The notes under the pieces are model-generated. The model made no database searches. It was given only the letters and a program-made list of their open reading frames with translations, and was not told the origin of the DNA. Of a DNA stretch of 10,507 nucleotides, positions 1 through 6,807 are shown one piece after another. How positions within the stretch are numbered: the first letter of the stretch is position 1; each line of letters begins with the position of its first letter. The position numbers and the translations under genes were made by a program. Source of the stretch: an uncultured Oscillospiraceae bacterium (lineage in GTDB: Bacteria; Bacillota; Clostridia; Oscillospirales; Acutalibacteraceae); assembly GCA_900552925.1 (NCBI GenBank), contig USBH01000033.1, forward strand, positions 1 through 10,507, in the 5' to 3' direction.

Positions 1-48
1 CGAGATTAGCTGCAGTCTCGTGGGCTCGGAGATGTGTATAAGAGACAG
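1..48 (+). other. Illumina Nextera i7 adapter left on contig end (artefact)
   Basis: Positions 15-48 match the Nextera read-2 transposase adapter exactly as I know it, ending in the 19-base Tn5 mosaic end AGATGTGTATAAGAGACAG at 30-48. Positions 1-6 (CGAGAT) match the end of the P7 primer, and 7-14 (TAGCTGCA) sit exactly where the 8-base i7 index belongs; from memory this is index N728. The tract is library-construction sequence and not part of the genome. In frame it translates as MYKRQ at 34-48 and creates a false start for the peptidase that follows. Genomic sequence begins at 49. Confidence 0.98.
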
Positions 49-888
49 GACAATAAGCACCAGTGGACGATCGTCGCGGTGCCGAGCGTGAAGTGGGCCA
101 AGAAGGTCTTCCCGGGCATGCGCTCGAGCGCGGCGGTCCAGAAGCTGTGGGAGGCGATCCTCGAGACGGTCCGCGTCACGAAGGACAACGACCCGGTCGA
201 GGCGTGGCAGGCGCACAACGCGGCGCTCAAGTCGCGCTATGAAAAGCTGAACGCCTGCAATTTCCGCAGCATGCACTATTTCAGCGAGAACGGCACCGAC
301 TTTACCTGCGGCCTGATCCCGGGCGCAAAGTGGATGGGCGGCGGCGACACGCTGCTCGACGGCACGTTCTACAACCCGAATATGCCGACCGAGGAGATCT
401 TCACCTCGCCGATGAAGGGCGAGGCGGAGGGCACCGTCGTGGCGACGATGCCGCTCTCCTACCAGGGCAACCTGATCGAGAACTTCTCGATCACCTTTAA
501 AAACGGCCGCGCCGTTTCCTGCAGGGCGGAGAAGGGGCAGGCGCTTCTGGAGCAGATGCTCGCGATGGACGAGGGCGCGGCGCAGCTCGGCGAGCTCGCG
601 CTGATCCCGCACGATTCGCCGATCTCGAACCTCGGCATCCTCTTTTACAACACGCTGTTCGACGAAAACGCCGCGTGCCACATCGCGCTCGGCGCGGGCT
701 TCCCGAACACCGTCGACGGCTACGAGAACATGACGCTCGAGCAGGTGCACGAAAAGGGCATCAACGATTCGGTGATCCACGTCGATTTCATGATCGGCGA
801 CGGCATGCTGAACATCGACGGCATCACGGCGGACGGCCGGGTCGTGCCGGTGTTCCGCAACGGCAGCTGGACCGAGCAGTTCCGCTGA
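49..888 (+). CDS. M29-family metallo-aminopeptidase (AmpS/PepS/aminopeptidase T type), 5' truncated
   Basis: This is the C-terminal 279 residues of a cytoplasmic M29 aminopeptidase, which removes N-terminal amino acids using a two-metal centre; family members are about 410 residues, so roughly a third is missing beyond the contig end. The reading frame is open back to the adapter junction at 49, and the apparent ATG at 34 is adapter. Numbering from the codon at 49, the expected ligands appear with the family spacing: E116 in NMPTEEIFTSP, E182 in QLGELAL, H211 in NTLFDENAACHIALG, and H244 and D246 in SVIHVDFMIG. The tyrosine expected seven residues after the first His (Tyr352 in aminopeptidase T) is Phe218 here. 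A 61-base gap to purM shows no clear terminator, so readthrough into the pur genes is possible. Family call is very secure; substrate range cannot be read. Confidence 0.93.
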   Translation, partial: DNKHQWTIVAVPSVKWAKKVFPGMRSSAAVQKLWEAILETVRVTKDNDPVEAWQAHNAALKSRYEKLNACNFRSMHYFSENGTDFTCGLIPGAKWMGGGDTLLDGTFYNPNMPTEEIFTSPMKGEAEGTVVATMPLSYQGNLIENFSITFKNGRAVSCRAEKGQALLEQMLAMDEGAAQLGELALIPHDSPISNLGILFYNTLFDENAACHIALGAGFPNTVDGYENMTLEQVHEKGINDSVIHVDFMIGDGMLNIDGITADGRVVPVFRNGSWTEQFR

Positions 889-949
889 GCGCGGCATAAG
901 CTGCAAAAACCTGCGATTTCATTGATTTCAGAAACGGAGAGATACGAAA

Positions 950-1984
950 ATGAAAAGCTTTAGCGACAGCTACAAGGCCGCGGGCGTCGACGTGACCGCC
1001 GGCTACAAATCTGTGGAGCTGATGAAGGAGCACGTCAAGCGCACGGCGATCCCCGGCGTGGTTTCCGGCATCGGCGGCTTCGGCGGCCTGTTCCAGCCGG
1101 AGCTTTCCGGCATGAAGGAGCCGGTGCTCGTCTCCGGCACGGACGGCGTCGGCACGAAGCTCGTCGTCGCCATGCTGCTCGACAAGCACGATACGATCGG
1201 CATCGACTGCGTCGCCATGTGCGTCAACGACGTCGTGTGCTGCGGTGCGAAGCCGCTCTTTTTCCTCGACTACATCGCCTGCGGCAAGAACTATCCCGAG
1301 AAGATCGCCGAGATCGTCAAGGGCGTCGCGGAGGGCTGCGTGCGCTCCGGCTGCGCGCTGATCGGCGGCGAGACCGCGGAGCACCCGGGCGTCATGCCCG
1401 AGGAGGAGTACGACCTCGCGGGCTTCACGGTCGGCATCGTCGACAAGGACAAGATCATCGACGGCTCGAAGCTGCAGGCGGGCGACGTCATTGTCGGCGT
1501 CGCGTCCTCCGGCGTCCATTCGAACGGCTTCTCGCTCGTGCGCAAGGCGCTCGGCCTGACGAAGGAGAAGCTCGAGGCTTACCACGAGGAGCTCGGCTGC
1601 ACGCTCGGCGAGGCGCTGCTTGAGCCGACGCGCCTGTATGTGAAGCCGGTCCTCGCGGCGATCGAGGCGGCGGACGTCAAGGCAATCTCCCACATCACGG
1701 GCGGCGGCTTCTACGAGAACATCCCGCGCATGATGAAGGACGGCCTGACCGCGAAGATCGACCGCGCCGCGGTGCCGGTGCTCCCGATCTTCGACCTGAT
1801 CGCGAAGGCCGGCAACGTGCCGGAGCGCGACATGTTCAACACGTTCAACATGGGCGTCGGCCTGTGCATGGCGGTCTCGAAGGAGACGGCCGATGCGGCG
1901 ATCCGCGCGCTGAACGACGCGGGCGAAAAGGCGTTTGTGCTCGGCGAAGTCGTCGAGGGCGACGAGGGGGTCATCCTGTGCTGA
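950..1984 (+). CDS. purM: Phosphoribosylformylglycinamidine cyclo-ligase (AIR synthetase)
   Basis: Cytoplasmic ATP-dependent enzyme that closes the imidazole ring of FGAM to give aminoimidazole ribonucleotide, step five of purine synthesis. The 344-residue length is normal. Family motifs are all present: GTDGVGTKL at 63-71, GGETAE at 139-144 within [23 protein letters not shown] from 187, HITGGGF ending at 254, and FNTFNMGVG near 297-304. The ATG at 950 has GGAGAG at 936-941, 8 bases upstream. This is the first visible gene of the purMN-O-AICARFT-x-D cluster. The 61-base gap upstream (889-949) has no convincing -35/-10 pair, riboswitch or terminator, so the operon promoter is not identified and transcription may come through the peptidase gene. 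The 3' end overlaps purN by 7 bases. Confidence 0.97.
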   Translation: MKSFSDSYKAAGVDVTAGYKSVELMKEHVKRTAIPGVVSGIGGFGGLFQPELSGMKEPVLVSGTDGVGTKLVVAMLLDKHDTIGIDCVAMCVNDVVCCGAKPLFFLDYIACGKNYPEKIAEIVKGVAEGCVRSGCALIGGETAEHPGVMPEEEYDLAGFTVGIVDKDKIIDGSKLQAGDVIVGVASSGVHSNGFSLVRKALGLTKEKLEAYHEELGCTLGEALLEPTRLYVKPVLAAIEAADVKAISHITGGGFYENIPRMMKDGLTAKIDRAAVPVLPIFDLIAKAGNVPERDMFNTFNMGVGLCMAVSKETADAAIRALNDAGEKAFVLGEVVEGDEGVILC

Positions 1985-2607
1985 ACATCGCGGTGCTCGT
2001 TTCCGGCGGCGGCACAAACCTGCAGGCGCTGATCGACGCCGAAAAGGCCGGCAAAATTGAAAACGGCCGCATTTCGGTCGTCGTCGCGAGCAAGCCGGGC
2101 GTTTACGCGCTCGAGCGCGCCAAAAACGCGGGCATCGAGGGCGTTGTGCTGGCCCGCAAGGACTTTGAAAGCGTCGACGATTACAGCGCGGCGCTCGAAA
2201 AGCTGCTCAAGGAGAAGAAGACCGACCTCATCGTGCTGGCCGGCTTTATGACGATCACGAACGCGGCCTTCACAAAGGCGTTTGAAAACCGCATCATCAA
2301 CGTCCACCCGGCGCTGATCCCCTCGTTCTGCGGCAAGGGCTACTACGGCCTGCACGTGCACGAGGCGGCGCTCGCCCGCGGCGTGAAGGTCTCGGGCGCG
2401 ACCGTGCATTTCGTCAACGAGGTCTGCGACGGCGGCCCGATCATCCTGCAGAAGGCGGTGCCGGTCGAGCCGGGCGATACGCCCGAAACGCTGCAGCGGC
2501 GCATCATGGAGCAGGCGGAGTGGCAGCTTCTGCCCGAAGCGGTCTCGCTGTTCTGCGCGGGCCGGCTTTCGGTGGACGGCGCGGTCGTGACCATCAAAGA
2601 TAAATAA
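1978..2607 (+). CDS. purN: Phosphoribosylglycinamide formyltransferase (GAR transformylase, 10-formyl-THF dependent)
   Basis: Transfers the formyl group of 10-formyltetrahydrofolate to GAR, step three of purine synthesis. The frame stays open upstream to an ATG at 1864 inside purM, but family alignment begins at [16 protein letters not shown]. The GTG at 1978 is therefore the likely start: GAGGGGG at 1964-1970 lies 7 bases upstream, and the gene overlaps the purM stop by 7 bases, suggesting translational coupling. The product has 209 residues, a normal length. Seen: phosphate-binding loop SGGGTNLQ at 9-16, the catalytic Asn109/His111 in [11 protein letters not shown], and Asp151 in [10 protein letters not shown], matching Asn106, His108 and Asp144 of the E. 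coli enzyme. An 85-base gap separates it from the next gene. Confidence 0.96.
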   Translation: MLNIAVLVSGGGTNLQALIDAEKAGKIENGRISVVVASKPGVYALERAKNAGIEGVVLARKDFESVDDYSAALEKLLKEKKTDLIVLAGFMTITNAAFTKAFENRIINVHPALIPSFCGKGYYGLHVHEAALARGVKVSGATVHFVNEVCDGGPIILQKAVPVEPGDTPETLQRRIMEQAEWQLLPEAVSLFCAGRLSVDGAVVTIKDK

Positions 2608-2608
2608 A

Positions 2609-2636
2609 TTTACACATGCACATATTTTCATATGTT
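2609..2636 (+). promoter_or_regulatory. Possible internal promoter between purN and purO
   Basis: The purN-purO gap opens with an AT-rich stretch that stands out from the GC-rich coding DNA. TTTACA at 2609-2614 (one mismatch to the -35 consensus) is followed 16 bases later by TATGTT at 2631-2636, a weak -10 match. A small inverted repeat (ACATAT 2620-2625, ATATGT 2630-2635) overlaps the -10. If real, it would let the purO/AICARFT/purD half be transcribed separately. The -10 is poor, so this is only a candidate. Confidence 0.3.
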
Positions 2637-2692
2637 GTTTTGAAGCGGCGCCTCGCGCGGCCGCCTCAGATCTCGAAACATAAGGAAGGGGA

Positions 2693-3412
2693 ATGAACAT
2701 GGAAATTCTCGACATCAAAAAGGAGCTCGCGGGCAATTCCTACCCGGGCCGCGGCATCGTGATCGGCAAGAGCGCCGACGGCGTGCACGCCGTGATCGCC
2801 TATTTCATCATGGGCCGCAGCGTCAACTCCCGCAACCGCGTGTTCGTGGAGCAGGGCGACGGCATCCGCACGCAGGCGTTCGACCCGGCGAAGCTCTCCG
2901 ACCCGTCGCTCGTCATCTACGCGCCGGTGCGCGTGCTCGCGAACAAGACGATCGTGACGAACGGCGACCAGACCGACACGATCTTCATGTATCTGAAAGA
3001 GGGCAAGAGCTTCAAAAAGGCGCTCAAGACCCGCAAGTTCGAGCCGGACGCGCCGAACTACACGCCGAGAATTTCCGGCCTTGTCAAGCAGAAGGACGGC
3101 GACTTCACCTACAAGCTCTCGATCCTCAAGAGCTGCGACGGCAACCCCGACGCGCCGCAGAGCTTCTTCTTCGACTACACGCCGGTCAACGGCCTCGGCC
3201 ATTTCATCCACACCTACAAGTGCGACGGCTCGCCGCGCATCCCGTCCTTTGAGGGCGAGCCGAAGCCGGTGAAGATCGAGGGCGACATCAACGCGTTCAC
3301 GAACGACATCTGGCAGAGCCTCAACGAGGACAACAAGGTTTCGCTGTTCACGCGCTTCATCAACCTGAAGACGGGCCGGACCGAAACGCGCATCGTCAAT
3401 AAAAACCAGTGA
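2693..3412 (+). CDS. purO: IMP cyclohydrolase, archaeal-type PurO family
   Basis: Predicted to close FAICAR to IMP, the last step of purine synthesis. The protein belongs to the PurO-like IMP cyclohydrolase family first known from methanogens and unrelated to the N-terminal cyclohydrolase domain of bacterial PurH. Resemblance is seen in the N-terminal SYPGRGIVIGKSADG and AYFIMGRSVNSRNRVF blocks and in the later GLGHFIHTYKCDGSPRIPSF and EGEP blocks. At 239 residues it is slightly longer than archaeal PurO (about 200). Two starts are possible, ATG 2693 (AAGGA at 2682-2686, 6 bases away) and ATG 2699 (GGGG ending 2691, 7 bases away); they differ by two residues. The next gene supplies the missing AICAR formyltransferase, which strongly supports the role. 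Function rests on family and context. Confidence 0.88.
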   Translation: MNMEILDIKKELAGNSYPGRGIVIGKSADGVHAVIAYFIMGRSVNSRNRVFVEQGDGIRTQAFDPAKLSDPSLVIYAPVRVLANKTIVTNGDQTDTIFMYLKEGKSFKKALKTRKFEPDAPNYTPRISGLVKQKDGDFTYKLSILKSCDGNPDAPQSFFFDYTPVNGLGHFIHTYKCDGSPRIPSFEGEPKPVKIEGDINAFTNDIWQSLNEDNKVSLFTRFINLKTGRTETRIVNKNQ

Positions 3413-3438
3413 TTATTGGGGAAAGGACTGTTACGGTT

Positions 3439-4614
3439 ATGAAAGAACTCGAACTCAAATACGGATGCAACCCGAACCAGAAGCCGTCTAAGATCTTCAC
3501 GAACGACGGCCGCGACCTGCCGATTCAGGTGCTGAACGGCAAGCCGGGCTACATCAACTTCATGGACGCGCTGAATTCCTGGCAGCTCGTGAAGGAGCTG
3601 AAAGCGGCGACCGGCCTGCCGGCGGCGGCCTCCTTCAAGCATGTCAGCCCGGCGGGCGCCGCGGTGGCCAAGCCGATGAGCGACACGCTGAAGAAGATCT
3701 ACTTCGTCGACGACCTCGAGCTTTCGCCGATCGCGACGGCGTACGCGAGAGCGCGCGGCGCGGACAGAATGTCCTCCTACGGCGATTGGGCGGCGCTCTC
3801 CGACGTCTGCGACAAGGAGACCGCGACGCTGCTCGCCCGCGAGGTCTCGGACGGCATCATCGCCCCGGGCTACACGGAGGAAGCGCTCGCGATCCTCAAG
3901 ACGAAGCGCAAGGGCAACTACAACGTCGTGCAGATCGACCCGGATTACAAGCCGGCGCCGATCGAGCACAAGGACGTTTTCGGCATCACGTTTGAGCAGG
4001 GCCGCAACGAGCTGAAGATCGACGCGGAGATGCTGAACAACATCGTCACCGAAAACAAGACGCTGCCCGAGGAGGCGAAGCTCGACCTCGTCCTCTCCCT
4101 GATCACGCTGAAGTACACGCAGTCGAATTCCGTCTGCTACGCGAAGGACGGCCAGGCCATCGGCATCGGCGCCGGCCAGCAGAGCCGCATCCACTGCACG
4201 CGCCTCGCGGGCAACAAGGCGGACATCTGGTACCTCCGCCAGCACGAGAAGGTGCTGAACCTGCCGTTCAAGGCGGACATCCGCCGCCCGGACCGCGACA
4301 ACACGATCGACGTCTACATCAGCGACGAGTGCGACGACGTGCTGCGCGACGGCGCATGGCAGCAGTTCTTCACCGAGCGTCCGGCCCCGCTGACCCGCGA
4401 GGAGAAGGCGGCGTGGCTCCGGACGTTCAAGGGCGTTTCGGTCGGCAGCGACGCGTTCTTCCCGTTCGGCGACAACATCGAGCGCGCGCGCAAGAGCGGC
4501 GTGGAGTTCATCGCGCAGCCGGGCGGCTCGATCCGCGACGACAACGTGATCGATACCTGCAACAAGTACGGCATCGCGATGGCGTTCACCGGCATCCGTC
4601 TGTTCCACCACTGA
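3439..4614 (+). CDS. purH: Stand-alone AICAR formyltransferase (PurH C-terminal domain only)
   Basis: Transfers formyl from 10-formyl-THF to AICAR, giving FAICAR for the adjacent IMP cyclohydrolase. The 391-residue product corresponds only to the transformylase half of PurH/ATIC; there is no N-terminal MGS-like cyclohydrolase domain. Seen: the catalytic Lys67-His68 pair in AASFKHVSPAGAA (Lys266-His267 of human ATIC), SNSVCYAKDGQAIGIGAGQQ, then VGSDAFFPFGDNIERA and IAQPGGSIRDDNVID near the C terminus. The ATG at 3439 is preferred: it gives the family start MKELELKYGCNPNQKPS and has GGGAAAGGA ending at 3427. The in-frame GTG at 3409 overlaps the purO stop but lacks a ribosome site. The symbol purH covers only this activity; some authors use a separate name for the split gene. 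Confidence 0.93.
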   Translation: MKELELKYGCNPNQKPSKIFTNDGRDLPIQVLNGKPGYINFMDALNSWQLVKELKAATGLPAAASFKHVSPAGAAVAKPMSDTLKKIYFVDDLELSPIATAYARARGADRMSSYGDWAALSDVCDKETATLLAREVSDGIIAPGYTEEALAILKTKRKGNYNVVQIDPDYKPAPIEHKDVFGITFEQGRNELKIDAEMLNNIVTENKTLPEEAKLDLVLSLITLKYTQSNSVCYAKDGQAIGIGAGQQSRIHCTRLAGNKADIWYLRQHEKVLNLPFKADIRRPDRDNTIDVYISDECDDVLRDGAWQQFFTERPAPLTREEKAAWLRTFKGVSVGSDAFFPFGDNIERARKSGVEFIAQPGGSIRDDNVIDTCNKYGIAMAFTGIRLFHH

Positions 4615-4632
4615 TTGCGGGAGGAGGACGGC

Positions 4633-5172
4633 ATGAACCGAACAGCAGCTCCCGCGAGCGCAAAGGCGTTCGCACTCGTTTCCGTGCTTGTGACGGCGCT
4701 GGCGCTGGTCGTCAGCCTGGGCGTCGTTTTTCTGCAGAATCTGCTGAAGGGCGCGTTTTCTTCCGACCCGGGCATCCTTGCGATTTTCTCGTTTCCGGCG
4801 CTCTCTTTCCTGGTGCGTTTCCTGCCCGTACTGCTGATGGCCGTGTTCTGCATCGTCATTCTGGCCGGCGGACGCAGGCCGGTGTGGTCGAAGGGGAAGG
4901 CAGCGGTTTTTGCGGCGGTCATGGCGGTCGTTTACGTGCTGTTCAGCCTGCTGGAAATGCCGGTCGAGACGTTTGAAGCGCAGCTTGTCGCCGCGCAGGG
5001 TGGCAGCGCACAGCTTGTCGCTTACAGCGTCGTGCGCTCCATGCTGAACTGGGGCTACGGCCTGCTTCGGTACAGCGCAGTCGCGGCATTTGTGAGCATC
5101 TCTGTTTTGACATATCGGGCGGCGCTCGACGCAAGGGCGCAGACGCCGCCGTATTTTGGAGGCAATACATGA
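4633..5172 (+). CDS. Small multi-pass membrane protein of unknown function within the pur operon
   Basis: I do not recognise a family. The 179-residue product has hydrophobic stretches at about 12-34, 58-79 and 89-108, plus a weaker one at about 146-163, so three or four membrane spans. A polar, Gln/Ala-rich stretch at 113-130 (ETFEAQLVAAQGGSAQ) separates the third and fourth. The ATG at 4633 is chosen over an in-frame TTG at 4615 because GGGAGGAGG at 4619-4627 sits 5 bases upstream. It begins 18 bases after the AICAR formyltransferase stop, and its stop overlaps the purD ATG as ATGA (5169-5172), so it is almost certainly co-transcribed and coupled to purD. Codon use looks less uniformly GC-ending than in the flanking enzymes. 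A role linked to purine supply is only suggested by position. Confidence 0.8.
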   Translation: MNRTAAPASAKAFALVSVLVTALALVVSLGVVFLQNLLKGAFSSDPGILAIFSFPALSFLVRFLPVLLMAVFCIVILAGGRRPVWSKGKAAVFAAVMAVVYVLFSLLEMPVETFEAQLVAAQGGSAQLVAYSVVRSMLNWGYGLLRYSAVAAFVSISVLTYRAALDARAQTPPYFGGNT

Positions 5173-6434
5173 ATATTCTGGTGATTGGCAGCGGCGGGCG
5201 CGAGCACGCGATCGTCCGCAAGCTGAAGGAGAGCCCGAAGACGGACAGGCTCTGGTGTGCGCCGGGCAACGGCGGCATCGCGGCGGACGCGGAGTGCGTC
5301 GACATCGGTGCGATGGACATCGACGGCGTCGTGCGGTTCGCGCAGGAAAACCCGGTCGACCTCGTCTTTGTCGCGCCGGACGACCCGCTCGCGGCGGGCA
5401 TGGTCGACGCGCTGGAGGCGGCGGGCATCCGCGCCTTCGGCCCCCGCGCGAACGCCGCGGTCATCGAGAGCAGCAAGGTGTTCTCGAAAAACCTGATGAA
5501 GAAATACGGCATCCCGACGGCGCGCTACGAGGTCTTTTCCGACCCGGCCGCGGCGGTGGCCTATATTGAAGCCGAGAACCGCTTCCCGGTCGTCGTCAAG
5601 GCGGACGGTCTGGCGCTCGGCAAGGGCGTGCTCATCGCGGAGGATCTCGCCGCCGCGAAGGACGCCGTGCACTCGATCATGGAGGACAAGGTGTTCGGCG
5701 CGTCCGGCAACAGCGTCGTCGTCGAGGAATTCCTCACGGGCCCGGAGGTTTCCGTGCTCGCGTTTACGGACGGCAAGACGCTGCGCCCGATGGTCTCCTC
5801 GAAGGACCACAAGCGCGCGCTGGACGGCGACAAGGGCCTGAACACCGGCGGCATGGGCACGGTCAGCCCGAACCCGTACTATACCGACGAGATCGCGCAG
5901 ACCTGCATGGAGACGATCTTCCTGCCGACGATCCGCGCGATGCAGGCGGAGGGCCGCCCGTTCAAGGGCTGCCTGTATTTCGGCCTGATGCTCACGCCGG
6001 ACGGCCCGAAGGTCATCGAGTACAACGCGCGCTTCGGCGACCCGGAAACGCAGGTCGTCCTGCCGCGGCTCAAGACGGATTTCGTCGACATCATCGACGC
6101 GGTGATCGACGAAAAGCTCGATGCGCTCGAGATCGAGTGGAGCGCGGATGCGTGCGCCTGCGTCGTCATGGCGAGCGGCGGCTATCCGCAGTCGTACCCG
6201 AAGGGCATCGAGATCACCGGCCTGGACGAAAACGGGCAGGTCGCGGGCGCGACCGTCTACCACGCGGGCACGAAGCGCGCGGGGGACAAGCTCGTGACGA
6301 ACGGCGGGCGCGTGCTCGGCGTGACGGCGACGGCGGAAACGCTCGACGCGGCGCTTGAAAAGGCGTATGCGGCGGTCGAAAAGATCCATTTCGACGGCGC
6401 GCACTACCGCCGCGACATCGGCCGCACGAAATAA
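5169..6434 (+). CDS. purD: Phosphoribosylamine-glycine ligase (GAR synthetase)
   Basis: ATP-grasp ligase joining phosphoribosylamine and glycine, step two of purine synthesis, in the cytoplasm. The 421 residues are full length. Seen: N-terminal GSGGREHA at 7-14, ATP-grasp KADGLALGKGV at 144-154, NTGGMG at 225-230, and the metal/ATP loop EYNARFGDPETQ at 284-295, followed by the C-terminal domain with KLVTNGGRVLGVT. The segment usually written GPE-PL reads VAPDDPLAAG at 68-77, a variant I recall from related Clostridia. The ATG at 5169 overlaps the preceding stop by 4 bases and has its own GGAGG at 5158-5162. It is the last gene of the operon; a strong terminator starts 17 bases after its stop. 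Confidence 0.97.
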   Translation: MNILVIGSGGREHAIVRKLKESPKTDRLWCAPGNGGIAADAECVDIGAMDIDGVVRFAQENPVDLVFVAPDDPLAAGMVDALEAAGIRAFGPRANAAVIESSKVFSKNLMKKYGIPTARYEVFSDPAAAVAYIEAENRFPVVVKADGLALGKGVLIAEDLAAAKDAVHSIMEDKVFGASGNSVVVEEFLTGPEVSVLAFTDGKTLRPMVSSKDHKRALDGDKGLNTGGMGTVSPNPYYTDEIAQTCMETIFLPTIRAMQAEGRPFKGCLYFGLMLTPDGPKVIEYNARFGDPETQVVLPRLKTDFVDIIDAVIDEKLDALEIEWSADACACVVMASGGYPQSYPKGIEITGLDENGQVAGATVYHAGTKRAGDKLVTNGGRVLGVTATAETLDAALEKAYAAVEKIHFDGAHYRRDIGRTK

Positions 6435-6451
6435 TCGAACATATAAAATTG

Positions 6452-6487
6452 AAACGACAGCCCGGTATGCACCGCGGCTGTCGTTTT
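6452..6487. terminator. Bidirectional intrinsic terminator between purD and the convergent RHH gene
   Basis: AAACGACAGCC (6452-6462) pairs perfectly with GGCTGTCGTTT (6476-6486). Inside, CGGT (6463-6466) pairs with ACCG (6471-6474) around the loop ATGC, leaving one bulged C at 6475: about 15 base pairs in all. The plus-strand tail reads TTTTGTTATTCTTCT, ending the pur operon. The minus-strand tail reads TTTCAATTTTATAT, ending the gene that stops at 6489. Confidence 0.9.
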
Positions 6488-6488
6488 G

Positions 6489-6680
6489 TTATTCTTCTAA
6501 TGCGATTTTGCCTATAGCCTTTTCAAACTTTTCTACGTGAAGTCTCATTAAAATCTCCAATTCACTATTGATTGAACGCCCGTTATAGCCGGATACATAG
6601 CGGAACTTTTCGTAGATTTCAGGATTAACTCTTAAAGTAAATTTAACGAATTCTCGCGGTTCACCTTTTTTACGCCCCAC
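6489..6680 (-). CDS. Arc-family ribbon-helix-helix DNA-binding repressor
   Basis: A 63-residue protein (69 from the longer start) that looks like a whole Arc-type ribbon-helix-helix regulator: strand EFVKFTLRVN, helix A PEIYEKFRYVSGYN, turn GRSIN, helix B SELEILMRLHVEKFEKAIG. Such proteins bind DNA as dimers through the paired strands, usually repressing their own promoter; many are antitoxins or phage/plasmid regulators. The GTG at 6680 is preferred because AAGGGAG (plus-strand 6689-6695) lies 8 bases upstream; an in-frame GTG at 6698 would put that ribosome site inside the gene. The gene is AT-rich, unlike its neighbours, which hints at horizontal origin. A perfect palindrome covers its -10 box, consistent with autorepression. 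Target genes beyond the divergent 118-residue ORF are unknown. Confidence 0.85.
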   Translation of the reverse strand: MGRKKGEPREFVKFTLRVNPEIYEKFRYVSGYNGRSINSELEILMRLHVEKFEKAIGKIALEE

Positions 6681-6701
6681 AAACCTCTCTCCCTTCACGT
6701 G

Positions 6702-6726
6702 TTTTGATGTTATTATAACATCAAAA
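6702..6726. promoter_or_regulatory. Perfect 25-bp palindrome, probable operator of the RHH protein
   Basis: TTTTGATGTTAT (6702-6713), one central T at 6714, then ATAACATCAAAA (6715-6726), the exact reverse complement. It lies just upstream of the RHH gene, between it and the divergent 118-residue ORF. The end hexamer TCAAAA/TTTTGA recurs at 6732-6737 and 6752-6757, giving starts at 6702, 6721, 6732 and 6752, about two, one and two helical turns apart. Too AT-rich and poorly placed for a terminator, so an operator is the likeliest reading. Confidence 0.75.
6712..6717 (-). promoter_or_regulatory. -10 box of the RHH gene promoter
   Basis: On the minus strand these bases read TATAAT, a perfect -10, exactly at the centre of the palindrome. 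Transcription would start near 6705 and reach the ribosome site at 6689-6695. No good -35 lies 16-18 bases upstream (only A/T-rich sequence), so activity may be weak or depend on the AT-rich upstream DNA. A repressor bound to the palindrome would block it. Confidence 0.6.
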
Positions 6727-6742
6727 TAATCTCAAAAATTTA

Positions 6743-6771
6743 TTGACAATATTTTGAGGTCATGATATTAT
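6743..6771 (+). promoter_or_regulatory. Sigma-A type promoter for the 118-residue ORF
   Basis: TTGACA (6743-6748) is a perfect -35; after exactly 17 bases comes TATTAT (6766-6771), one mismatch from the -10 consensus. The predicted start near 6778 leaves a leader of about 30 bases. An inverted pair CTCAAAA (6731-6737) and TTTTGAG (6752-6758) brackets the -35, so this promoter may be controlled by the same RHH protein. Confidence 0.82.
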
Positions 6772-6807
6772 CGTGTAAAAGAACACATTCAGAGGGAGTT
6801 GGAGGAT

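Noticed and set aside
34..48. ATG-initiated N terminus (MYKRQ) for the first gene
   Set aside because: These codons are adapter sequence; the true gene is truncated and its start is off the contig.
889..949. Purine riboswitch or PurR site ahead of purM
   Set aside because: The 61-base gap is too short for a purine riboswitch aptamer and shows no PurBox-like or paired structure.
1864..1977. Upstream extension of purN inside purM
   Set aside because: The extra residues are purM read in another frame, and family alignment and the ribosome site both fit the GTG at 1978.
824..2017. A 397-codon minus-strand frame across purM
   Set aside because: Arg/Ala/Asp-rich shadow of purM with no family resemblance; similar long minus-strand frames over the AICAR formyltransferase and purD were rejected for the same reason.
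2645..2664. GC-rich hairpin as a terminator between purN and purO
   Set aside because: Only five base pairs with a ten-base loop and no following T-run; not enough for an intrinsic terminator.
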